The position numbers were made by a program, and so were the translations under genes. The notes under the pieces were generated by a model. It was not told the origin of the DNA and did no database searches. It saw only the letters and a program-made list of their open reading frames with translations. DNA of 64,000 bases from Sciurus carolinensis (taxonomy: Eukaryota; Chordata; Mammalia; Rodentia; Sciuridae), in the NCBI RefSeq assembly GCF_902686445.1, contig NC_062224.1:53567156-53631155 (forward strand). The letters are read 5' to 3'. This document shows, one piece after another, positions 1 to 12,400 of the stretch. Every line of letters starts with the position of its first letter. Position 1 is the stretch's first letter.

Positions 1-3000
1 GCTAATGTCAGCAAATACAAGAAGATAGAGACACTACCTTGTATTCTATCAGATCATAATGGATTGAAGTTACAAATTAATGAAAGAGTGAAAAACAGAA
101 ACTACTGCAACACCTGGAGATTAAACAATATGCTACTATATGATGAATGGATAACAGAAGATATTAGGAAGGAAATTAAAAAATTCTTAGAGGTAAACGA
201 GAACAAAGAAACAACATATCAAAATCTCTGGGACACTATGAAAGCGGTACTTAGAGGAAGATTTATTTCATGGAGCGCATTTAATAAAAGAAGTAAAACT
301 CAAAAAATAAATGACCTAACACTACAGCTCAAAGCCCTAGAAAAAGAAGAACAGACCAACACCAAAAGTAGTAGAAGACAGGAAATAGTTAAACTGAGAG
401 CTGAAATCAACGAAATTGAAATGAAAGAAACAATACAAAAAGTTGACAAAATAAATAGTTGGTTCTTCGAAAAAATAAACAAAATTGATAAACCTTTAGC
501 CACACTAACAAAGAGAAGACGAGAGAAAACCCAAATCACTAAAATTCAGAATGAACAAGGAAATATCACAACAGACACGACCGAAATACAAAACATAATT
601 AGAAGCTATTTTGAAAATCTATACTCCAACAAAATAGAAAATTTCGAAGACATCAACAGGTTTCTAGAGACATATGAATTGCCTAAACTGAACGAGGAGG
701 ACATACACAATTTAAATAGACCAATTTCAAGTAATGAAATAGAAGAAGTCATCAAAAGCCTTCCAACAAAGAAAAGTCCAGGACCAGATGGGTTCTCAGC
801 CGAGTTCTACAAAACTTTTAAAGAAGAACTCATTCCAATACTTCTCAAAGTATTCCAGAAAATAGAAGAGGAGGGAACTCTCCCAAACTCATTCTATGAA
901 GCCAATATTACCCTGATTCCTAAACCAGACAGAGACACATCAAGGAAAGAAAATTTCAGACCAATATCCTTAATGAACATTGACGCAAAAATTCTCAACA
1001 AAATTTTAGCAAATCGCATACAAAAACATATTAAAAAGATAGTGCACCATGATCAAGTGGGTTTCATCCCAGGGATGCAAGGTTGGTTCAACATCAGGAA
1101 ATCAATAAATGTCATTCACCATATCAATAGACTTAAAGTCAAGAATCACATGATTATTTCGATAGATGCAGAAAAAGCATTTGATAAAATACAGCACCCC
1201 TTCATGCTCAAAACACTAGAAAAAATAGGGATAGTGGGAACATTCCTTAACATTGTAAAGGCCATCTATGCTAAACCCATGGCTAATATCATTCTTAATG
1301 GTGAAAAACTGAAAGCATTCCCTCTAAAAACTGGAACAAGGCAGGGATGCCCTCTTTCACCACTTCTATTCAATATCATCCTTGAAACTCTAGCCAGAGC
1401 AATTAGACAGACCAAAGAAATTAAAGGGATACGAATAGGAAAAGAAGAACTCAAACTATCCCTATTTGCTGATGATATGATTATATACTTAGAGGAACCA
1501 GGAAATTCCACCAGAAAACTTTTAGATCTCATAAGTGAATTCAGTAAAGTAGCGGGATATAAGATCAATGCACATAAATCTAAGGCATTTTTATACATAA
1601 GCGATGAATCTTCAGAAAGAGAAATTAGGAAAACTACCCCATTCAATATAGCTTCGAAAAAAATAAAGTATTTGGGAATCAATCTCACAAAAGAGGTGAA
1701 AGACCTCTACAATGAGAACTACAGAACACTAAAGAAAGAAATTCAAGAAAACCTTAGAAGATGGAAAGATCTCCCATGTTCTTCGATAGGAAGAATTAAT
1801 ATTGTCAAAATGGCCATACTACCAAAAGTGCTATACAGATTCAATGCAATTCCAATTAAAATCCCAATGATGTACCTTACAGAAATAGAGCAAGCAATTA
1901 TGAAATTCATCTGGAAGAATAAAAAACCCAGAATAGCTAAAGCAATCCTTGGCAGAAAGAGTGAAGCAGGGGGTATCGCAATACCACATCTTCAACTCTA
2001 CTACAAAGCAATAGTAACAAAAACGGCATGGTATTGGTACCAAAATAGAAAGGTGGATCAATGGTACAGAATAGAGGACATGGACACAAACCCAAATAAA
2101 TACAATTTTCTCATACTAGACAAAGGTGCCAAAAATATGCAATGGAGAAAAGATAGCCTCTTCAACAAATGGTGCTGGGAGAATTGGAAATCCATATGCA
2201 ACAGAATGAAACTAAACCCATATCTCTCACCATGCACAAAACTAAACTCAAAATGGATTAAGGATCTCGGAATCAGACCAGAGACCTTGCATCTTATAGA
2301 AGAAAAAGTAGGTCCAGAGCTTCAACATGTCGGCTTAGGACCAGACTTCCTCAACAGGACTCCCATAGCACAAGAAATAAAAGCAAGAATTAATAACTGG
2401 GATAGATTCAAACTAAAAAGCTTTCTCTCAGCAAAGGAAACTATCAGCAATGCAATGAAAGAGCCTACAGAGTGGGAGAAAATCTTTGCCAATCATACTT
2501 CAGATAGAGCGCTAATCTCCAGAATCTATAAAGAACACAAAAAACTCTACACCAAGAATGTAAATAATCCAATTGACAAATGGGCTAAGGAAATGAATAG
2601 ACACTTCACAGAAGAAGATGTACAAGCAATCAACAAACATATGGAAAAATGTTCAACATCTCTAGTAATAAGAGAAATGCAAATCAAAACCACCCTAAGA
2701 TTCCATCTCACCCCAATTAGAATGGCAATTATCAAGAATACAACCAACAACAGGTGTTGGCGACGATGTGGGGATAAAGGTACACTCTTACATTGCTGGT
2801 GGGGCTGCAAATTAGTGCAGCCACTCTGGAAAGCAGTGTGGAGATTCCTTAGAAAACTTGGAATGGAACCACCATTTGACCCAGCTATCCCACTCCTTGG
2901 CCTATACCCAAAGGACTTAAAATCAGCATATTACAGAGATACAGCCACATCAATGTTCATAGCTGCTCAGTTCACAATAGCCAGATTGTGGAACCAACCT

Positions 3001-3192
3001 AGATGTCCTTCAACCGATGAATGGATAAAGAAAATGTGGTATATATATACAATGGAATATTACTCAGCCATAAAGAATGATAAAATTATGGCATTTGCAG
3101 GCAAATGGATGAAACTGGAGAATATCATGCTAAGTGAGATAAGCCAATCTCAAAAAACCAAAGGAAGAATGATATCACTAATAAGTGGATGA
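1..3192 (+). CDS. L1 ORF2 (endonuclease C-terminus, reverse transcriptase, Cys-rich domain), open, N-terminus outside window
   Basis: ORF2p nicks the target DNA and reverse-transcribes L1 RNA from the nick (target-primed reverse transcription). The frame is open from base 1 to the TGA at 3190-3192 with no stop; the first in-frame ATG at 64 is internal. The first residues match the end of the EN domain (SDHNG). RT signatures are visible: SPGPDGF near 778, [14 protein letters not shown] near 1335, and the catalytic FADD near 1466. The CX3C/HCWW/C zinc-like motif lies near 2760-2810. The missing part, judged from L1-D, is about 240 residues. Because the reading frame shows no damage, the product could be functional if the part outside the window is intact. 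Confidence 0.93.
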   Translation, partial: ANVSKYKKIETLPCILSDHNGLKLQINERVKNRNYCNTWRLNNMLLYDEWITEDIRKEIKKFLEVNENKETTYQNLWDTMKAVLRGRFISWSAFNKRSKTQKINDLTLQLKALEKEEQTNTKSSRRQEIVKLRAEINEIEMKETIQKVDKINSWFFEKINKIDKPLATLTKRRREKTQITKIQNEQGNITTDTTEIQNIIRSYFENLYSNKIENFEDINRFLETYELPKLNEEDIHNLNRPISSNEIEEVIKSLPTKKSPGPDGFSAEFYKTFKEELIPILLKVFQKIEEEGTLPNSFYEANITLIPKPDRDTSRKENFRPISLMNIDAKILNKILANRIQKHIKKIVHHDQVGFIPGMQGWFNIRKSINVIHHINRLKVKNHMIISIDAEKAFDKIQHPFMLKTLEKIGIVGTFLNIVKAIYAKPMANIILNGEKLKAFPLKTGTRQGCPLSPLLFNIILETLARAIRQTKEIKGIRIGKEELKLSLFADDMIIYLEEPGNSTRKLLDLISEFSKVAGYKINAHKSKAFLYISDESSEREIRKTTPFNIASKKIKYLGINLTKEVKDLYNENYRTLKKEIQENLRRWKDLPCSSIGRINIVKMAILPKVLYRFNAIPIKIPMMYLTEIEQAIMKFIWKNKKPRIAKAILGRKSEAGGIAIPHLQLYYKAIVTKTAWYWYQNRKVDQWYRIEDMDTNPNKYNFLILDKGAKNMQWRKDSLFNKWCWENWKSICNRMKLNPYLSPCTKLNSKWIKDLGIRPETLHLIEEKVGPELQHVGLGPDFLNRTPIAQEIKARINNWDRFKLKSFLSAKETISNAMKEPTEWEKIFANHTSDRALISRIYKEHKKLYTKNVNNPIDKWAKEMNRHFTEEDVQAINKHMEKCSTSLVIREMQIKTTLRFHLTPIRMAIIKNTTNNRCWRRCGDKGTLLHCWWGCKLVQPLWKAVWRFLRKLGMEPPFDPAIPLLGLYPKDLKSAYYRDTATSMFIAAQFTIARLWNQPRCPSTDEWIKKMWYIYTMEYYSAIKNDKIMAFAGKWMKLENIMLSEISQSQKTKGRMISLISG

Positions 3193-3452
3193 TGACACAT
3201 AATGGGGGGTGGGAAGGGTTAGTGTTGGGGTTGGAGTTGGGTTTAGGGAGGGGGCAGGAATGGAGGAAGGAAGGACTGTATAGATGGAGGGGAAGGGTGG
3301 GAGGGGAGGGGGGGAAGGGGAAAAATGGCAGAATGAATCAAACAACATTACCCTATGTAAATTTATGATTACACAAATGGTATGCCTTTACGCCATGTAC
3401 AAATAGAGAAACAACATGTATCCCATTTGTTTACAATAAAAAGAAAAAAAAA
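3193..3452 (+). other. L1-A 3' UTR with G-rich tract and poly(A) end
   Basis: After the ORF2 stop there is a strongly G-rich, pyrimidine-poor stretch (about 3205-3325) with several runs of three or more G, including a telomere-like GT/TTAGG-rich part. It is followed by an AT-rich segment, an AATAAA signal near 3435 and an A-rich tail. The same layout recurs at the 3' ends of L1-B, L1-C, L1-D, L1-G and L1-H. G-quadruplex-forming 3' UTR tracts are known from human and rodent L1s. Confidence 0.85.
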
Positions 3453-3695
3453 TGACCAGGTCTGCTGGAAGTTATGTTCTTTCCACTGAATTTTTATTCT
3501 GGCTATGTACTGAATGTGACAGAATAGATTTGTGTTTTTATTTCTCTCTCTAGAGTGTGAATTCCCCAGGCTTAATATCACACAATAAAAAATTCCTTTC
3601 TCTTCCTATTAATAAGCTATTCACATGCACGTGTTTCCAGGAGCAAGGACCAGACACCTACCTTAATTTATTTCTTCTAAAGTCCTCTCGAACTG

Positions 3696-3713
3696 TCCGT
3701 GTTTTGGGCACCA
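3696..3713 (-). other. Probable retroviral primer-binding site, tRNA-Phe-like
   Basis: Directly inside the LTR end at 3716, after a two-base spacer, the minus strand reads TGGTGCCCAAAACACGGA. This resembles the site complementary to the tRNA-Phe 3' end used by rodent IAP elements (about 15 of 19 positions by eye). It fixes the orientation: the LTR at 3716-4171 is a 5' LTR of a minus-strand element whose interior is mostly gone. Confidence 0.5.
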
Positions 3714-3715
3714 AC

Positions 3716-4171
3716 TGTGGGGGATTTTTCTCATCCCACATGGATGAGGGGAAGATTTTTTGTAAGAGAACAATGGTGCTGGTGATCAATTAACTACTAA
3801 TAAACTTAACTAATCAATAAACACGAGTCAATACTCTTTTCAAATGGAAGGGTGTGTGATGGATCAGGCCATACCAGATCTGGCCTCCAGCAAAATGGAG
3901 GACCCCACCACCTTTATTTATATTTACATAAGTAAAGGGGCCTGGACCAGGAGGGGTTCCCTCTGTGAGGAACAGGATGGGGTGGAGTTAGGAAAACCAT
4001 TTGCTTAGAGAATTAGCATTTCCTTAGGGGTAAACCAGCTCTGTACAGGGCCACCTACCCCCTGGCTGACTGAAACAGTCTCTCATGACTGCCAGTTCCT
4101 GGGAGTCAGACCTCAGTATCCCATGGCTCAATCAAGCCTGATTCTGCTAAACATGAATGGCTCCCCACACA
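3716..4171 (-). mobile_element. Class II (IAP-like) ERV LTR, 456 bp
   Basis: The minus strand begins TGTGTGGGGAGCC and ends CCCCCACA, so the ends form the short TG...CA inverted repeats of an LTR, and the start resembles IAP LTR starts. An AAATAAAG polyadenylation-like signal lies in the middle (near 3910-3930), next to a TAAATATAAATA stretch that could serve as a TATA box. A primer-binding site lies just inside it. No second LTR copy and no coding interior were found; about 100-150 bp of leader may survive to its left (about 3600-3695). No clear TSD was found. Confidence 0.6.
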
Positions 4172-5039
4172 CTGCCTTATAATATCAATACATTATTTTT
4201 TTTTCTGAATAAGTAGAGAGAGGATCCCCATTTCCATCCCAAAAGCAGAAGGATATTATCTACAGTAGGGAGAAGGGTGGGTCTGAAGGCTCCAAACCAG
4301 TATTATTAAAGGACTCTACTTCTCTTCTGGGTTGGTGTTTTCTATTTGTCCTGCTTGCTTTTCCTCCCCCACCATTTAATGCTCTGACCTGTCCTGCTCT
4401 GTGCCCAGGAGGCTGACCTTTCCCAAGCACATTTTCCTTGTTTACCTGCTGACTGTTTTCTAGGTGGGTTTGACCAACAAGGGGCAGTGGCAGGACAGGA
4501 GAAAGAGATTGGGGTAGTCTTTCCCTGTGTTTACTCTGCTTTCTTGGCAGCAGCTGGGCCCTTCCATAAGGACAGTCTCTGCTGAATTCTTTCTCCAGAC
4601 CTGGTTCAGCACTCATAGGTGCTTTGGGTGGTGATGATTTCTCACTATTCTAGTTGAGTCTGTGGTTGCCTTGTTTCCCAAATGCTGCCCTCACCTCCAC
4701 TACAAGTCATTTCACTAATCTTTCCATCTGGAGCATCTGGAGTAAATGTCTTTATTGCCAAGTCATTGGCATCACAATATCCAAAGCCAAGACCTGGAGC
4801 TTTCTAAGCAAAGGCTTAACAGTCTTTGCTTAGTAAGTAAGACTTCCTAGGACACCCGTGGCCCAAGCCCTGCCTTAGGGGTTGATGGTAAAGGCAGTCT
4901 GGAGAAGAAAACTCCAGGTCTCTTTTCTGAAACTACTCACAGTCAAGTGTTGTGGTTGATCTTTATTTTGGAAATTTAAGAAATAAGTTTGATACATCTA
5001 CTGATAATACATTATTAACTACTGTCAACCTAGGATGTA
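4172..5039. other. No recognisable gene or repeat
   Basis: Mixed-composition sequence with no long conserved-looking frame and no repeat that I recognise. The 118-residue minus-strand frame at 4260-4616 has low-complexity Pro/Arg/Gly-rich composition and no domain, so I treat it as chance. Confidence 0.5.
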
Positions 5040-5430
5040 ATAAAACATTAGAACTTATTGTTTCTATATAGCTGTTATTATCAATACCTCCCTGTCCTTC
5101 CATACCTCCCTCAGGTATAACCACAGTTCTGCTCTCTACTTCTCTGAGATCAACTTTTTTAGATTTTATTCATTGGAGCATAGTGTTTTTAATTCCACGA
5201 CTACCTTTCTTTCACTTACCACTAAGTTCAATAGGTTCACCTACTTTGCTGAAAATGACAGAATTTTATCCTTTTGCTACTGAGTTATATTCCATTTTAT
5301 GTGTTCGTGTGTGTATCTTTTTTCCATTTATATGTGTATGGGTACTTGATTTTATTCCATATCATGACTGTTGTAAATAGTGCTACAACAAGCACTTAGC
5401 ATGACATGTTTGGTAATACAAAATGACAAC
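5040..5430 (-). mobile_element. Ancient L1 3'-end fragment, antisense
   Basis: The plus strand reads like the reverse complement of an old mammalian L1 ORF2 tail/3' UTR: a TTGAGTTATATTCCATT-type block near 5280, then a GACTGTTGTAAATAGTGCTACAA block near 5365. The same blocks, in younger form, occur in the antisense L1s at 22430-22560 and 30460-30570. Heavily diverged. Confidence 0.6.
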
Positions 5431-6449
5431 AACTCTTCATGGCATACGCTACATGTTACTGATATCTCAACCTCTGATGTCTTCATTTCAGCTTCAGTTT
5501 CATTATCAGCTCCACAATAACCCCCTCAGGAATGCCCATAGGGATTGTGACACTGCTACAGTCTTGTTAGCTTCACAGGACTTTCTTTGAATCTCAGTGG
5601 AAGACCCTGTGACCCCTACTAAGAACCCTACATTTTTGCAGAACCAGCATCACCAGAATGATGCCAAGGACTGTTGCTGGCTTGAGCAGTAGCAGGGCCC
5701 CCATGAGCCATAGCTGCAATAGCCTTTGCATGCATGGTCAACTAAGAACAGTAAAATAGATCCTGGGGAAAGGACTTCCTGGACTTCCTTCTGCAACCAA
5801 TGTGCACCCAGTCTCTTAACATAAGCTTTCATTTTTGCACACTTTAATATGGTATTGCTGATTGCTTAGATGCCCTCAAAGCACATTTTCTGTTCTCTCT
5901 TTGCAAAGCATTTTCTTCCCTTGTACTAATCTCTTGAACAATCATCTTTCTTGGCACCAATTTTACAGGCAATGTTCTGGCTAACCTGCAAGTTTTTAAA
6001 ATTCTTTCACTCTGCTTTTTGCTTCTGATTATCACATTCAACCTGACTTAAAGCAATCATCAATACCTGTGCTTCTTCCTGAATGCTGTACTGTTATGAT
6101 TTTTTTCCCCACAACATTGAGTCATTGATTTTAAATTTGGCTTGACAGATTCTCAGTTCATGGATAAAGTGGAGACAGATTATTTGGCAGAATATAGCAT
6201 GTGGCTTCTAGTTCAATTCCCAAAAGAGTCTCTTTCACTCTGAACTATCATAAGCATAGTCTTTACATTCCTATCATCTATCTGGTTCTCTGAGCTCATT
6301 CAAGAATAACCTGTTATGCTCTGCTTACATTATAAGCCTTCTGCAGTCTGCATTTCAAAAATTTCAAAACTGCTCCCACAAACCAATCCAAAGACTTCTG
6401 AACCACATGGTCAGTTTACTCACATTGACTCCATTTCTGGTACCACTTT
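5431..6449. other. No recognisable gene or repeat
   Basis: AT-rich sequence with only short chance frames (60-65 residues). Nothing that I can assign to a family. Confidence 0.5.
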
Positions 6450-6885
6450 CTGTGTTAGCTTTTTATCACTGACCAAAATACCTAACAGGAACAACCTATA
6501 GAACAAAAACTTTAATTTTGGCCTCTTTGTTTCAGAGGTTTTAATCTAGTGATGGGCTGACTCCAGTGCTCTAGACCCAAGGTAATTCAGAACATAATGG
6601 CAGAATGGTATGGAGGAGGGAAGTCACTCAGTTCCTCACAGCTGGGAAGCAGAGAAAGTCACTGGTGACAAAACATAAACCCCAATGGCACACTCATTGA
6701 CTTCCTCCAGCCATACCCTGTCTACCTAAAGTTACCACCCAGTACAGTAGTTCTTTCAAATCATCAATTCATCAAATGAATCACTCTAGGTTATAGCATG
6801 CCTAATCATTTCATCTCTGAATGTTCCTACATTAACTCATATGACCTTCCAAGGGATACTTCATATCCAATCTTTTAAGTTGGTT
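6440..6885 (-). mobile_element. Probable MaLR-type (ERVL-MaLR) solo LTR
   Basis: Read on the minus strand, it begins with a GGATATGAAGTATCCC block, runs through a Gly/Glu-purine-rich middle, and ends with a TATTTTGGTCAGTGATAAAAAGCTAACACAG block. This order of blocks fits the MLT/MST/ORR1 group of mammalian MaLR LTRs as I remember them. The family is recalled from memory and the ends are approximate. Confidence 0.4.
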
Positions 6886-6997
6886 GGTACAAACCACAAT
6901 TGTACTCTGGCTTTTTTTAAATTAGTTCCATTAATAATGGGGCCTCAACAGATCCCCTGGTCATCTTGGTGCAGCATGAAACTTGCTTTCATGCTTG

Positions 6998-7025
6998 TTT
7001 TTTTTTTTTTTTTTTTTTCTTTCTT

Positions 7026-7061
<36 letters not shown>
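6998..7061 (+). repeat. T-rich homopolymer tract
   Basis: About 64 bases that are nearly all T, with a few C interruptions near 7018-7026. It abuts the antisense ID SINE at 7062 and is that element's poly(A) tail seen from the other strand. Confidence 0.9.
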
Positions 7062-7062
<1 letters not shown>

Positions 7063-7125
7063 GTACTGGCATTTGAATCCAGGGATGCTTTACCACTACT
7101 GATCTACATCTGAAGCCCTTTTTAT
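7062..7125 (-). mobile_element. ID-type SINE (tRNA-derived), antisense
   Basis: On the minus strand the sequence reads GGGCTTCAGATGTAGATCAG, then a degenerate B-box region and CCAGTACC followed by the poly(A) given as the T tract at 6998-7061. This is the tRNA-Ala-derived ID body with A-box and B-box positions. Squirrel genomes also have ID/B1 dimers; the AAAATAAAAAATAAAAA linker at 7120-7137 fits such a dimer with its B1 half missing. Confidence 0.7.
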
Positions 7126-7139
7126 TTTTTATTTTGAGA

Positions 7140-7621
7140 AGTGAATTTTTGGACTCTGTGGGTTCCTAAGTCTGATGCTTGTTATCACAATGAATGTAGT
7201 CATGAAGATACTTGATCATGATCCCCTGTATACCTCTTCAAAGTTTGTCTAGAGTATATATTGAAGAGTGAAATTGCTAGATCAAATGGGAATGACTGAC
7301 TAGATTCTTTGTAAGTGTGCATAGAAGACATGCAGAACTTCTTACGGGATTTTGGATCAGGAATGAGGCAGATGAATCAACAAAGGCAACTCATTAATGC
7401 CGAAGTAAACAGGAGGCTACCATCAAAACCAGTTCTCCAGTCTTGGACTTTTCAGCCTCCAGAACCTTTACATAAAGGGAATGAAGAAAACTGACAACAG
7501 ATGAAGTCAAAGGTCATGGCAAGGATTTCGAATATTATTCCATGTGCAATGGTGAAATCATGTATCCCTGAATAATCTTGATTCTCCTTGTCACATGAAG
7601 ACATTTACAACTGAAGGACCA
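7140..7621. other. No recognisable gene; possible very old L1 trace
   Basis: A short piece around 7270-7320 (TGCTAGATCAAATGGGAATG-like) resembles antisense old L1. The rest has no identifiable feature. Confidence 0.35.
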
Positions 7622-8416
7622 TGACTCAGGATTCAAAAAGAGGAGGTATTGAGAGACTCAGGACCAACTCAGAGCCACTGGGTGAGTCTAACCTACTGGG
7701 TGAGGTTCCCCGGATGGGGCGGTAGTCCTGGAACACAGGGAACTTTGTGGAGTAGAGTTGCCCAGCGAGACTCACCTGCTGGAGTGGTGAACCTGGAAAG
7801 TCAGGAGCATTGTAGAGGAGGGCCTCACAGTGAGAGACTTGGGTGCAAAGCGAGGCTCCCTGACCCAGGCAGCAGGACCACACCACAGGCAGCTTCTCAG
7901 AGGAGGATCACCCAGCTAGAGTCTCACTCACAGGGCAATGCTCCCTGGGCCAGGTGGTAGGTCTGGACCCCAGGGAACATTGCACAGGAGGGCTGCCTAG
8001 CCCAGGTGGTAGTTCTGGACCAAAGGGAAGTTCTCAGAGGAGAGCTCCCCACTGAGACTTCCCCACGGTGTGAGTCTTCCCTGCCAGGGCAATAGAACCA
8101 GAGACCCAGGCCCAGAAGAGCCATGACCCAGCACACAGTCTAGTCCTCCTTTGGCTGACCATTGGTCAACAAGTGGAAGCACCTCTGGCCAATAGCAGAG
8201 AATATACCCCACCTGAAAGCCAGCTAGAGGGGCAACTTCCTTGTGTATCACTGCATTATCAAGTTCCTCGAAGACCTCAGGCTACTGAAGGCTAGGAGGT
8301 GAGTTATTGGAAATGTACAGGGACACTATAAGTCAATAGAGAAAATTTGCAATATCTCAGAGTTTCACTACTAGAGGGGTAGATACCTGAGCAGTATAAG
8401 AAAACAAGGGAAGAAA
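7622..8416 (+). promoter_or_regulatory. L1-B 5' UTR, type I
   Basis: GC-rich leader similar to 44630-46027 (L1-E) and the reverse complement of 27211-29005 (L1-D). It contains degenerate short repeats of a CCTGG...CAGGGAAC...GTGGT type. L1 5' UTRs carry the internal RNA polymerase II promoter. It is shorter than in L1-D because the monomer-like repeats are absent or reduced. Confidence 0.7.
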
Positions 8417-9408
8417 ATGTCCCAAACAAACCTAGATGCTACAGCAATAAAATCCAATGACAGCATGACAGAAGAAATGTCAGGAGGGAATTCAGAATGT
8501 ACATAATTAAAGTGATCAGATAAGCAAATGATGAGATGAAAGAGCAAATGCAGGCTTTGAATAATCGTATCACCCAACAGTTAAAAGAGCAAATGTGCGA
8601 AGCAAAAGATGATTTCAATAAAGAGTTAGAAATACTGGGAAAAAAAAACCATACAGAAATCTTTGAAATGAAGGAAACAATAAACCAAATGATAAACTCC
8701 ATAGAAAGCATAACCAATAGGATAGAACAACTGAAAGGCAGAACCTCAGACATTGAAGACAAAATATTTAATCTTGAAAACAAAGTTGACCAAACAGAGA
8801 AGATGGTAAGATATCATAAACAGAATCTACAAGAATTATGGAATATCATGAAAAGGCCAAATCTAAGAATTACTGGGATTGAGGAAGGCACAGAGACACA
8901 AACCAAGGGAATGAACAACCTATTCAATGAAATAATATCAGAAAATTTCCCAAACCTGAAGAATAAAATGGAAAATCAAGCACAAGAGGCTAATAGGACT
9001 CCAAATATACAAAATAACAGTAGACCCACACCAGACACATTATAACAAAAATACCTAACATACAAAATAAAGACATAATTTTAAAGGCTGTGAGAGAAAA
9101 AAAACAAATTACATTCGGGGGAAACCAATATGGATATCAGCATATTTTTCAACCCAGACATTAAAAGCTAGAAGGGTCTGGAACAAGATGTTTCAACTCT
9201 GAAAGAAAAAGGATGCCAACCAAGAATCTTATACCCAGCAAAACTTACTTTCAGATTTGACGACAAAATTAAATCCTTCCATGAAAAACAAAAGCTAAAA
9301 GAATTTACAAAAAGAAAGCCAGCACTACAGAACATTCTCAGCAAAATATTCCATGAGGAAAAGATGAAAAACTATGATCTAAATCAGAAAAGGGAGGAAC
9401 TACCCTAA
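8417..9408 (+). pseudogene. L1-B ORF1 (RNA-binding chaperone), broken
   Basis: The frame starts at the ATG at 8417 (MSQTNLDAT-like), matching L1-D ORF1. A nonsense codon lies near 8521 where L1-D has GAA. Coiled-coil sequence runs about 8536-8850, the RRM start (RPNLRITGIEEG) is near 8855, and the frame breaks again after 9045. The C-terminal domain (LYPAKLTFRF-like) remains readable to the stop near 9406. Non-functional. Confidence 0.85.
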
Positions 9409-9464
9409 AGGAATAGCCAAATAAAGGAGAAACCAAGTTGTGTCAGAAAACAAATATGAGCCAA

Positions 9465-12400
9465 ATGACCAGGAATACAAATCATATCTCAATAATAACC
9501 CTGAATGTTAATGGCCTGAATTCATCAATCAAAAGATGTAGACCGGGAGATTATTTAAAAAGAAAGATCCAGCAATATGCTGCCTGCAAGAGACTCATCT
9601 CATAGAAAGAGATACCCACAGACTAAAGGTGAAAGGATGGGGGGAAACATACCATGCACATGGACACAGCAATAAAGCCAAAGTATCCATTCTCATATCA
9701 GATAATGTGGACTTCAAGCCAAAGTTAGAAGGGATAAAGAAGGACATTTCATACTGCTTAAGGGAAGCATAAATCAGCAAGACATAACAATCATAAATAT
9801 CTATGCCCCGAAGAGTGGCTCATCCATATTCATCAAATAAATCCTTCTCAATTCCAGGAATCAAATACACCACAACACAATAATACTAGGTGACTTTAAC
9901 ACACCTCTCTCACCACTGGACAGATCTTCCAAACAAAAATTGAACAAAGAAACCATAGGTTTCAATAACACAATCAATAATTTAGACTTAACGGACATAT
10001 ATAGAATATACCATCCAACAAAGAGCGAATACACTTTCTTCTCAGCAGCACATGGATCCTTCTCTAAAATAGACCATAAATTATGCCACAAAGCTACTGT
10101 TAACAAATACAAGAAGATAGAGATACTGCCTTGTATTCTATCAGATCATAATGGATTTAAATTAGAAATAAATGAAAGAGGAAAAAACAGAAACTACTCC
10201 AACACCTGGGGATTAAATAATACACTATTGAATGATGAATGGATAACAGAAGACATCAGGGGGGGAAAATTCTTAGAGGTAAATGAGAACAAAGAAACAT
10301 ATTAAAATCTTGGGACACTATGAATGCACTACTTAGAGGAAAATTTATTACATTGAGTGAATTCAGTAAAAGAAGAAAAAAATCAACAAATAAATGACTT
10401 AACACTATAGTGCAAAGCCCTAGAAAAAGAAGAACAAAGCAACACCAAAAGGAGTAGAAGACAGGAAAGAGTTCAAATCAGAGCTGAAATCAATGAAATT
10501 GAAAGAAAAGAAACAATTGAAAAAATCGACAAATAAATAGTTGGTTCTTTGAAAAAATAAACAAAATTGATAAACCCTTAGCCACACTAACAAAGAGAAG
10601 GAGAGAGAAAACTCACATTACTAAAATCCGAAATGAACAAGGAAATATCACGACAGACACAATTGAAATACAAAACATAATTAGAAGCTATTTTGAAAAT
10701 CTATACTCCAACAAAATAGAAAATTTCAAAGACATCAACAGGTTTCTAGAGACATATGAATTGCCTAAACTGAACGAGGAGGACATACACAATTTAGACC
10801 AATTTCAAGTAATGAAATAGAAGAAGTCATCAAAAACCTACCAACAAAGAAAAGTGCAGGACCAGATGGGTTTTCAGCCGAGTTCTACAAAACCTTTAGA
10901 GAAGAGCTCATTCCAATACTTCTCAAAGTATTCCATAAAATAGAAGAGGAGGGAACCCTCCCAAACTCATTCTATGAAGCCAATATCACCCTGATACCTA
11001 AACCAGACAGAGACACATCAAGGAAAGAAAATTTCAGACCAATATCCTTAATGAACATCGACGTAAAAATTCTCAACAAATTTTTAGCAAATCGCATACA
11101 AAAACATATTAAAAGATAGTGCACCATGATCAAGTGGGTTTCATCCCAGGGAGGCAAGGTTGGTTCAACATCAGGAAATCAATAAATGTAATTCACCATA
11201 TCAATAGACTTAAAGTCAAGAATCACATGATTATTTCAATAGATGCAGAAAAAGCATTTGAGAAAATACAGCACCCCTTCATGCTCAAAACACTAGAAAA
11301 AATAGGGATAGTGGGAACATTCCTTAACATTATAAAGGCCATCCATGCTAAGCCCATGGCTAATATCATTCTAAATGGTGAAAAACTGAAAGCATTCCCC
11401 CTGAAAATTGGAACAAGGCAGGGATGCCCTCTTTCACCACTTCTTTTCAATATCGTCCTTGAAACTCTAGCCAGAGCAATTAGACAGACCAAAGAAATTA
11501 AAGGAATACAAATAGGAAAAAAAGAACTCAAACTATCCCTATTTGCTGATGATATGATTATATACTTAGAGGAACCAGGAAATTCCACCAGAAAACTTTT
11601 AGATCTCATAAGTGAATTCAGTAAAGTAGTGGGATATAAGATCAATGCACATAAATCTAAGGCATTTTTATACATTTGTGAAGAATCTTCAGAAAGAGAA
11701 ATTAGGAAAACTACCCCATTCACAATAGCTTTGAAAAAAATAAAATACTTGGGAATCAATCTCACAAAAGAGGTGAAAGACCTCTACAATGAGAACTACA
11801 GAACACTAAAGAAAGAAAACATAATAAGAAGCTATTCTGAAAATCTAAACTCCAACAAAATAGAAAATCTCAAAGGCATCAACAGGTTTCTAGAGACATA
11901 TGAATTACTTAAACTGAACCAAGAGGACATATACAATTTAAATAGATCGATTTCAAGTAATGAAATAGAAGAAGTCATCAAAAGCCTACCAACAAAGAAA
12001 AGTCCGGGACCAAATGAGTTCTCAGCCGAGTTCTACAAAACCTTTAAAGAAGAGCTCATTCCAATACTTCTCAAAGTATTCCATAAATAGAAGAGGAGGG
12101 AACCCTCCCAAACTCATTCTATGAAGCCAATATCACCCTGATACCTAAACCAGACAGAGACACATCGAAGAAAGAAATTTTCAGACCAATATCCTTAATG
12201 AACATCGACACAAAAATTCTCAACAAAATTTTAGCAAATTGCATACAAAAATATATTTAAAAGATAGTGCACCAGGATCAAGTGGGTTTTATCCCAGGGA
12301 TGCAAAGTTGGTCCAACATCTGGAGATCAATAAATGTCATTCACCATATCAACAGACTTAAAGTCAAGAGTCACATGATTATTTCAATAGATGCAGAAAA

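Larger units (their letters stand above)
1..3452 (+). mobile_element. L1-A: LINE-1, 3' part, running off the left edge of the window
   Basis: The element enters the window inside the ORF2 endonuclease domain and runs through the reverse transcriptase, the C-terminal zinc-knuckle region, a G-rich 3' UTR (3193-3440) and an A-rich tail ending near 3452. It closely matches the complete minus-strand L1-D at 22045-29276, so it belongs to the same young subfamily. Its 5' end, and so its left target-site duplication, lies outside the window. The open reading frame suggests recent insertion. Confidence 0.95.

Noticed and set aside
1266..1688. 140-residue minus-strand frame, with longer or shorter versions at 11223-11765 and 23927-24229
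   Set aside because: It recurs in every L1 copy opposite the RT region. It is the complement of conserved ORF2 codons, not an independent gene.
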